A DNA stretch of 64,000 nucleotides from Sympetrum striolatum (lineage: Eukaryota; Arthropoda; Insecta; Odonata; Libellulidae). The stretch covers positions 1,798,001-1,862,000 of the forward strand of contig OX388348.1 in the NCBI GenBank assembly GCA_947579665.1, written 5' to 3'. The notes beneath the pieces are model-generated. The model ran no database searches. It was given only the letters and a program-made list of their open reading frames with translations, and was not told the DNA's origin. Shown piece after piece: positions 56,750 to 64,000 of this stretch. Every line of letters starts with the position of its first letter. Position 1 is the stretch's first letter. Made by a program: the position numbers and the translations under genes.

Positions 56750-59300
56750 ACATCCATGGCATGTGGCAGGAGGTTCAGTTCTTGACTTTTCCTAATCAAT
56801 TGCTTTCGCCTATCGTTCTTGGAGAAAATTAATTCTTCAAACGATTCGTTCTAGTACCTATTTCCCTAATCTTCCTCACAGTATTAGAACGGCCAATTTA
56901 ACAAGGGAGTCGCCTTTTATCGGTTACATCATCTGAGAATGTAATTTCCTGTGACCTTATATAGTACATTTAACCTTAGAATTAGACATATCTTCTAATG
57001 ATTCCCGTCCCGCATCCTGTAATATCTGAGTAACACTCTCTGTTTTATCGTTGAAATTCTTTACAAAACGTATCGCCTTTCGTTGTACTTTTTCTTCCCG
57101 AATATAACATTGGTCAGCAGCTTCCCTTACACTGCATGTGCACTCAAGGTGAGGCCTAACTAACGTTTAGTAACATCGCTCGGGAACGTTTTCTTCCCTC
57201 CTTCCGACTATTCTTTTATCAAAGCCGAGCTTCTCAACCCTCATCTGGGCACACCGCACACCTCCAGGCAAAAATTGCACGCGCTTTTATGAATGTGACG
57301 GTAAACTGCCGTCCGCGCGCCCAGATGAAGGTTGTGCTTTTCCAGACATTTCAGATGTGGGTGCTCAATGATAAATTATTTGTGAGAGTTTCTCCAAGAT
57401 ACTATAACTATTCTACTGTCATTAAGTTTACCCTACAAAGGCTGTACAAATAATCATGTATTATAGAATTTCTTTTGAATAAGTCAACTACTTTAAACTT
57501 TTCTACATTTAGCAATAAGAGCCAACCATCACACCCTTTGATATCTATCTAATTCGTTCGAATGTGTTGATCTATCACCTTAACTCTAACTCCCTGTGAA
57601 TGACCGTGTCGTCCTCGAATATACTAACATTGCTGTCAATGTGATAGCTGAAGTCGTTGATGAAAACTAAAGCTAACAACGGTTGTGGTACTCTGAGGGA
57701 CGCTGAACCAAGTTAGAACAAATGCCATCAAGTACTACTCATTGTTCTCTGCCCATGAGAGATTGTTATTAAGTTAATTACATCTGCATCGATACCTGCA
57801 ATTTCAAATTTGTACAGCAATTTATGATGAGATGGGAATATGGGAAGCCTTTCAAAAATCTAAAAATGTCGCATCGACTTGCTTATGTTTTTCGGCAGAT
57901 TTCAGAACATGAACTAATAAATCAATAAACCCAGCTGATACTCCCAAGAACGAGCATTACGAAAACCATGTTGATTACGTTTGAAGAATACCCATTAAAA
58001 AGCTAGCAATTATATGTTCCATAATTTCACCTCTCAGGGATGTTAAAGTGATAGACCCGTAATAAATGATGTAAATGGAGTTAGACTTAGCACTTTTAAA
58101 GCGTAATAAGCTTGATATTCGGTTGCTCCGCTTTTAAATACTGGCTTGACTTTCGCAATTTTCCAATCTTTGGGGACCTTACCTTCGCTCATACCCTGGT
58201 CAGATATAACTTTCAGAAAAGGTGCTATGCTCTCCGCTACTTCCTTGAACACCTGAGCTGGTATGTCATCAGGACCAGGAGCTTTATTGGGTTTAATCTG
58301 TTGCAATTGTTTAATGATGCAGTCTTCTCTGAAGGTGATTTGCCACATCGATTCAGGCTTAATAACCTTCGGGAGAGTATTTTATGTATCATTGGACATG
58401 AAAACGGTGTGAGAAAAAACATTCAGGATATTATCTTGACCCAAGCATTGTTTACTGCAGTACCGCTCTTACCCTTTAACAAACCTACAGTTTGCTCTTT
58501 ACCTTGGAGCTCACGCACGTACGAACGAAATGCTTTAGTTCCTCTTTGCATAAAATATTTTTTTGTGGTGGAGGGCATCCATCGTAGTTCATTTAGTTTC
58601 CGACTTTGCTTCCTTATGTTCGTCCTTTAATTGGTCTGGGTTGATTTTGCCTCTCAAGAGCTTTTAATTTGGACTGCAAACCCCTGTTTATTTAGCGCTT
58701 TCCCAGTCTTGTATCATCGAGGTTCATTAACTTGGTTTGAAGGGTACCAATCTACCCATATCTATATGAAACATTTAGGCATTGCTCTTACAAAGAGATT
58801 CCAATTGTGCTCGGTATTTAAAAACATCGTGCGCTTTTCATACTCTGGAGAATTTGATAAGAGCTTTCTTCGATATCCCTCGAATTCGACTCGCGGGTAA
58901 ATATATACGCTTAGGTTTTCTGTGCCTTAACAAATTTGGTCTAAACCTATAATTTTGGCTTTGTTTATCCTTCACACACATAAGTCCATAGCAAACTTAT
59001 ATGTTAGATATTGGCTCTGAAATATTTATAAGAAAAAGATTTAAAATGCTTATTTCCCAGGTAGGCTCCTTGACTAGTTGATGTTACGATTTTTTTGCAC
59101 TATGTTTAATAAAGTCCTACAAGAGGCATCCCGAGATCCTATCTTGACTACCTGGTTTTGCCAAGCGATGTCTGGAAGGTTGAAATTCCCTCCAATTATT
59201 ATAATGTGTTGTTGGTTTTATGCAAGAAAAACTTTATTTCATTGCTTAAGTAACACAAAACATGACGCGAAGAGTTGGGGAGCCATTCCATGACCAGTCT
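56750..59300 (-). pseudogene. CR1-like LINE, decayed, endonuclease and reverse transcriptase
   Basis: On the minus strand the endonuclease phrase IIIGGNFNLPDIAWQNQVVK lies near 59190. It is followed by YVRELQGKEQTVG (about 58520-58480) and the reverse transcriptase start ITFREDCIIKQLQQIKPNKA and PGPDDIPAQVFKEVA (58340-58240). KDWKIAKVKPVFKSG, HKQVDATFLDF and DDVTD..RLPC..GRSNTVR (about 56950-56870) come next. This follows the intact element at 47614-49371 motif by motif but with many stops and frameshifts. It extends further 5', into the endonuclease missing from that copy. A CCTGCCACATGCC phrase near 56760 matches the 3' hairpin. A short inverted-repeat insert interrupts it at 57236-57337. 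Confidence 0.75.
57236..57337. mobile_element. Short inverted-repeat element inside the LINE
   Basis: CAACCCTCATCTGGGCACAC and, inverted, CAACCTTCATCTGGGCGCGC bound about 100 bp. The insert sits inside minus-strand CR1-like coding sequence. Confidence 0.55.
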
Positions 59301-59917
59301 GGCCTTTAAATATGTGGACGATTTAAGGGGGTGTTCTCATGTAACGGCCGTTTTTCAAAGCGTTTTTCGGAATTTTCTGGGGGGAAAGTATGAAATATAT
59401 TTCAATGCGGTTTTTTTCTAAAGTTTTATTTATCTTTGAACTACAAATAAAAGTTATATTTGGTGAAAAACCTTTCGTTGTTTGGCCACTGCACTCTTGC
59501 AAAGTTAGTCCTTTCAAAAAAAGTTGGTCGATGGTTCGCACGATAGCGCAAATACGGTTGGTCTGAAACGAGCATACATTTTTTTTTATCAATTAAAAAC
59601 GTTGTGATTATCGTTTGACGGGGACTTTTTTAATTACGATAAAAATTTTCAAAATGGCGGGACTTGGAAGAAAAAAATCATTTTTCTCCCTTTTTTTCGT
59701 CTTAAAAAATTCGTCAAACATTTGTTATTAATAATAGGGGAATAAACCTCCGTCAAACGATAGCGAAAACATTACCACGCATTTAAAAAGAAACCGCATC
59801 CAAATCCGTGGATTAGTTTTCTAGGAATCGTGCGAACCAGTTTGAAAAACGTAGTTTTGAGAAAAACGCGTTCAAAGTTTCAAGTTAGCTTTTTTTTCGG
59901 GATTGTGTCACTTACAA

Positions 59918-60451
59918 TCAATCGGCGATTCTGAGGCCGTACAACACACCTTCCTCGACCTTTGCGTCTTCGTGTTTAGCAGAATCGCCTTCTCTCCGAT
60001 AGATCCTGGCCCTTATAGCGAGTTCGCTCATGCGCCCCTCCGAACGGATGATCCGACTCTCGTCCCGTATTAGGCCACAAAACAAATTCAGTTCTTGAAA
60101 ACCAATTCCCAGAAGACGTATATTAAGCACAATACTAAGACGGTTGATTTCGTAGACATTTCTTATCAGCGGGCACGAATTTATCAAAACATCACTACCA
60201 CACTTCTTGCATTTCATGCACACTGTAAAGCCCAAGCCACGTTCACTTTTCCGCTCAAATGCTACTTCCCCATGGCAGTCCTTGCAAACTACAAGCGTAG
60301 CATGTGTCGAGAAGACAGAGAAAACATCGATGAAATAGTAGCTTAGATGTTCGTTGAGGACGAAGTCAGCGGCACTTGCGCTCCCAATTTTACGTGAGGA
60401 CGTGCTGGCGTACTCGGTAGATTTCTCGGGCTTGCCGACGTTCTTTCGCAA
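59918..60451 (-). pseudogene. Kolobok (Mutator-like domain) transposase, truncated
   Basis: Residues about 57-110 hold CKDCHGEVAFERKSERGLGF and CMKCKKCGSDVL, paired CxxC zinc-binding motifs. INRLSIVLNIRLLGIGFQEL and NLFCGLI then match the start of the transposase domain in Kolobok-type elements. After that the sequence jumps to the C-terminal end (EGDSAKHEDAKVEEGVLYG), so the catalytic middle is deleted. The frame starts with Met at 60451. It is intact but far too short, at 177 residues. Confidence 0.6.
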
Positions 60452-60696
60452 ACTTTAATTTTTTGTTCCATAAGCAAAGGTTCTTTTGATTCGGGAACCC
60501 TTCCTATCCATGGTTGAACAGGCAAATACTCGCGAATCCAAAAGAATATGGGGAAGAATATTTCGATACGAGTAGACGCAACCACGACGAAAACGGAACT
60601 AACTACATTTAAACGAAACCGTAAGAGTGTGTTAGTCACAGACTTTTTATTCTCAAACCCTAGCCCTATTTTCCCTTCCTCGGATATCGGAAATAA

Positions 60697-60743
60697 TTCA
60701 GGCATAAATACCTGAAATACAAATTCAGGTATAAATACCTGAA
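60697..60743. repeat. Tandem pair of 20-bp palindromes in Kolobok element
   Basis: TTCAGGCATAAATACCTGAA at 60697-60716 and TTCAGGTATAAATACCTGAA at 60724-60743 are 27 bp apart. The second is a perfect palindrome around AA, the first has one mismatch. They lie upstream of the minus-strand transposase frame. Confidence 0.85.
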
Positions 60744-60939
60744 TACAAATGATTTCCGGCGCGCCATGTGCGAGCTCGGCACGCCGCGAGAGCGCCCGTA
60801 AACTTGCCTCAAAACTTGGTTTAGGTTTCGAATCCGGCAAAATCCTTTCGTTATCATATTTTTAGATACCTAAACTTGAAAATAATAAAAAAAAAAATTT
60901 TCGATTTTTTCAAAATGTTACATGAGAACACCCCGTTAA

Positions 60940-61631
60940 CAAAGTGTGGAATATTAAACCTGTTTCTATTTATTACATATTTAATGCATAAGAGGTGCAG
61001 TTGTTTGGTGTGAAAGTATCTTCTAATAAGAATGGAAGCTCGAAGATGAATGATAGCTCGAATAATATTTCCGCATGCTTGATTATCTTTAAATGATGTT
61101 GTCATAGAAATGAGTTAGTGGTATTGCGTATGTTTTGATTTTATTTATTTTATAGAGAAAAGATATACCGTGTATGCTTGTGCAAGAGCTGAGGGTTTCA
61201 CCAGAGATTTTATGCTGAAAAAGCTAAATGAATTAACTTACTGATTCCTCAATTACTATAATTTTACAGGGATCTATTTGAAGGTTGATATTTACCAGAA
61301 GTAGCTGTATTTCACATCCTAGGCTCAAGTCTCCCTAGCAACCAATCCTAATTTTGTTTCATAGGGGTTTTCTCTGGTCCCTGTGTACGGCAAAAATGTG
61401 TAGCCTGTGAGAAGCAAAAAGCCAATAAATTTCCTTAAATCAGATAAAGTGAACTTACAATTATGTAGCGTATTTATTAGTATTGAATATTACTTTTTGC
61501 AAGAATGTGTCATCCAAAAATAATTCGCAAATATCAATTGGAGACATGCCAAGCTCAATTTTTTAAATCAATCAACTCAGTGATTTTCTTTTGGACAATT
61601 AGTGTCTTCTTTCGGACATTTACATTTTCAG
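60940..61631. other. AT-rich stretch before a possible exon
   Basis: No element or gene can be supported. A frame is open from 61505 into the exon that follows, but its upstream part has no coding look. Confidence 0.4.
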
Positions 61632-61764
61632 CTGATGAAAATGCCTACACCGGATCTCAGATGGATATAATAAATGGCAGCGATGTCACTGTAGATGTTT
61701 TCTTCCCCAATAACAATTTCATCAGTCTCTTCCTTGGTTTGAATTTCGTTCCGTCCAGTTGGTG
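61632..61764 (+). CDS. Possible host coding exon
   Basis: Between ATTTACATTTTCAG and TTGGTG|GTGAGT lies 133 bp that is open in one frame: DENAYTGSQMDIINGSDVTV, then DVFFPNNNFISLFLGLNFVP and SSW. It starts with two bases of a split codon. There is one possible N-glycosylation site (NGS) and a hydrophobic patch (FISLFLGLNFV), so an extracellular or membrane-adjacent segment is possible. The family is not recognised. The codons read as coding and no repeat matches it elsewhere in the window. Confidence 0.5.
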
Positions 61765-61769
61765 GTGAG

Positions 61770-62435
61770 TAAACCGTACTTTAATGCATTTGTAATTAAT
61801 TTTTACCCTACAAATATACCAGTTATTGTGACTATAGCTTTTGCGATTACATTTGCCTTTAGCCTTGGTTGATCAAAAACGCAAACATTTTCTAATTTTC
61901 CTCTTATTCCTGATCTCTCTAAGGTGCTTGTCTTATTCTTACTTATCTATTCTAGAATGAAACTGATCCTATTAAAACCAAATCTAATGAATCGGTTGTG
62001 TCGGAGACTTTTGAACATGAAATTTTGGAGATTCTGCTACAAGATGCTGAGCGATCGATTCGCTTTAGGTATTAAACGTAATAATTATTCTATTTCAATT
62101 TGATAAAAACGTTACGTCAATGAAAACGAAGTATGATCTTTGCAGGATTAACATAAATGTCTGTAATTTTTTTCTGTAGACAGGAAGGTCTCCACGGGCC
62201 GGATGAGAGGGCCTAGCGGGTTGCATTAGTCCAGAGGTCCCTAGTTTTAGACCCCTGACAATAAAACGATGTACATAATTTTCGACTGGCCAACGCAACT
62301 GTTGTTGCGAAAACTAAAGTAAATAGTGGGCGAAGCAAAGAGGAAAACACAAAAAGTTCCCCAAATATTGTTGGCTGTTGTAGTTGGAGCGATCTTGGTT
62401 TGTTCCTCCATGCATAGACCTCATAAAACTCAGCA
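61770..62435. other. Stretch with nothing assigned
   Basis: It may be intron following the possible exon at 61632. I see no element ends. Confidence 0.4.
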
Positions 62436-62439
62436 ATTT

Positions 62440-62650
62440 CTCTAATTTGCTGGGAAGTGCCTAAAAAAATTCCAAAAATCACTGCCAAGCATTTTCATGG
62501 AGAAAGTCGGGATTTTTGGGCCTTTTAGCATCAAACCCATGATAGGAAGAGTCAAAATCTGAATTTTGATGCCAGTTAGGGTTAATTTCAAGTCAACGAC
62601 ACTTGTGAACATGGTAGGAATTTTGATCCCATATATTTAGGTATATCCAG
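62440..62650 (-). mobile_element. B-box module element, distal fragment (F1)
   Basis: The distal module is present in minus orientation, with a degraded B box (AGCATCAAACCCATG near 62527-62541). GATCCCATATATTTAGGTAT and CCAGAGAAGTG follow. The hairpin end and other modules are missing. Confidence 0.55.
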
Positions 62651-62654
62651 AGAA

Positions 62655-62767
62655 GTGTATATATCTATTATATATATATATATATATATAGATGCTTCTC
62701 CGGATCCATTCATCTATTATATATAGATGCTTCTCCGGATTCATTCATATATATACCTATATAGATA
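62655..62767. repeat. (TA)n and GCTTCTCCGGA minisatellite
   Basis: A TA tract at about 62665-62692 is followed by two GATGCTTCTCCGGAT units about 36 bp apart. It joins element F1 to F2. Confidence 0.8.
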
Positions 62768-63872
62768 GATAGGATACAAATTCACAGCCTAAACTACAAG
62801 CGTCATTGATCTGAAATTTTTATGACATATTGGCCATAACGTGAAACCCCCAGGAAAAAAGAGACTTTGATCCTCAGTGTCATAGGTTCGATTCCAGAGG
62901 GCCCCAAAGTCCCGATTTTTCCCGTTTGAATGCATTGCCGTGATTTTCGGGAATTAAAAAAAAATACTTTCCGGATAGGTAGAGAAGTAAAACTCAAGGT
63001 GCCTATATTTATGGTCTTGGACTTTCGAAAACATCAATGACTTTTACAAAAGTTATCCTGGGTTCGATGATAGGAGGATGCAAAGATCTGCCCTTTAAAA
63101 TACATGGGAGCCGTTTTTCATTTTTTTTAGATGCACTTATCGAAATGATAGGATGTTCGTGCTTGGCTGGAAGATGTATGGTACGAATAAGTTTTAGAAA
63201 AAAATTTTCATAAGACCGTACTGTTCCTGGGTTCGAAGCCAGAGCACAATAACGTTTCTCTCATAAGGAATATAAAGGAAAAGTAGGACGTCATTTGAGG
63301 CAGTTGTAAACAATATTTCTGCTTGAATTTGCATACGCGGTTAGAGATGGTGTTTTTCTGTTGTGCTGCATAGAAAGTATTGCCTGAAAGACCCGGGTTC
63401 GATGCCGGGCTGTAAAAATATCCCCCATATATAATACTATGGGGTATCTTTTCATAATTTTTTTATGCATTTATCGATATGTAAGGGAGCTCTTGCTTAG
63501 ATGGAAGATGTATATTAACACTTTGTTTAAGAAAAAAAATAGATAAGACCATGCTGTTCCTGGGTTCGATGCCAGAGCACATTATAATTTCTCAAATATG
63601 GAGTGTATGTGAATAGTAGGACGTCGTTTGAGGTAGTTGCACCTAATAGTTTTGCTTTAATTTTCACACATAGTTTGATATGGTAATCTTCTATTTTGCT
63701 GCATAGTAAGTACACCAGGAAGACCGGGGTTCACTGCCAGGCGATTAAATTGCAGCGAATTCTACGAATATTTTGAATTTTTTTTTTCTTTTGATGTCCG
63801 TCCCGATATGATGCCGATATGAAATTAGTGTTGTCGATCTGCTTGCAGTATGCAAGCTACATTTTACTCGTA
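62768..63872 (+). mobile_element. B-box module element, copy F2 (full length)
   Basis: It begins GATAGGATACAAATTCAC and ends with hairpin GCTTGCAGTATGCAAGC and ACATTTTACTCGTA. B boxes lie near 62885, 63057, 63229, 63391, 63562 and 63726. It belongs to the second internal type; the fourth module has the strong arms CCCGG and CCGGG around the loop. Confidence 0.75.
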
Positions 63873-63903
63873 TTCATATATATATATATATATATATAGA
63901 GAG
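63873..63903. repeat. (TA)n microsatellite
   Basis: A TA tract and AGAGAGGATAC separate F2 from the next element. Confidence 0.85.
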
Positions 63904-64000
63904 GATACAAAGTCACAGGCTAAACCACTAGCGTCAATGGCTTGAAATTTTTAAGACATATTGGCCATAACGTATAACCTCCAGAAAAATTGCGATTTTG
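63900..64000 (+). mobile_element. B-box module element, copy F3 (runs off the window)
   Basis: GAGGATACAAAGTCACAGGC begins another plus-oriented copy, of which only the first 100 bp lie in the window. It continues the head-to-tail order of F2. Confidence 0.7.

Larger units (their letters stand above)
59327..60935. mobile_element. Kolobok-type DNA transposon (TTAA flanks)
   Basis: GGGGGTGTTCTCATGTAAC at the left matches CGGGGTGTTCTCATGTAAC inverted at the right. TTAA lies directly outside both ends (59323-59326 and 60936-60939). piggyBac and Kolobok both use TTAA; the protein inside points to Kolobok. The 1.6 kb copy has lost most of the transposase. Confidence 0.8.

Noticed and set aside
60343..60840. 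A 165-residue frame overlapping the Kolobok gene on the same strand
   Set aside because: It runs through the tandem palindromes in another frame and has no domain, so it is probably chance.

Overview
The window is AT-rich eukaryotic DNA that looks like a repeat-dense stretch of an animal genome, most likely an arthropod. It has spliced transposase genes with GT/AG introns, and pogo/Tigger, PIF/Harbinger, hAT, piggyBac, Kolobok, CR1-like, Jockey-like and RTE-like elements. It also has tRNA-derived SINE sequence and long (TA)n tracts. There are no bacterial operons or rRNA genes. No complete host gene is visible, only four places that may be host exons or a promoter (7.0, 51.5, 53.1 and 61.6 kb). 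The species cannot be named from this sequence alone.

Layout. 1-5 kb: SINE and RTE debris and an internally deleted pogo/Tigger element. 5.0-6.1 kb: the first copy of a striking ~1.1 kb repeat, called here the B-box module element. 7.0-9.5 kb: a possible exon and a second deleted Tigger. 9.6-10.2 kb: half a B-box element. 11.8-13.9 kb: a hAT-type element with 8-bp target duplication. 14.4-21.3 kb: six B-box elements, one inverted and then five head to tail. 21.35-23.14 kb: a DNA transposon with ~479 bp inverted repeats and a transposase fragment. 23-28 kb: mostly unassigned AT-rich DNA. 28.2-30.7 kb: a Harbinger end and further B-box elements. 30.8-31.8 kb: a piggyBac transposase remnant. 32.06-32.32 kb: a hAT MITE with perfect target duplication. 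32.8-38.3 kb: a nearly whole Harbinger with both genes, both spliced. 38.6-45 kb: LINE fragments and MITEs. 45.8-50.6 kb: a decayed Jockey-type LINE into which a CR1-like LINE (585-codon open frame) and a tRNA-headed SINE have inserted. 51-56 kb: possible host promoter and exon, with nested MITEs. 56.8-59.3 kb: a decayed CR1-like LINE on the minus strand. 59.3-60.9 kb: a Kolobok-type element with TTAA flanks. 61.6 kb: a possible host exon. 62.4-64 kb: more B-box elements.

The most unusual content is the B-box module family. Each full copy has six modules spaced about 148-178 bp, and every module carries a tRNA T-arm / Pol III B-box motif (core GGTTCGA). The element ends in a 7-bp-stem hairpin next to TA-rich DNA, and copies stand alone, in tandem, or in inverted pairs. 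It encodes no recognisable protein. It may be a non-autonomous rolling-circle-like element, a tRNA-derived satellite, or something not yet described; the sequence does not decide this.
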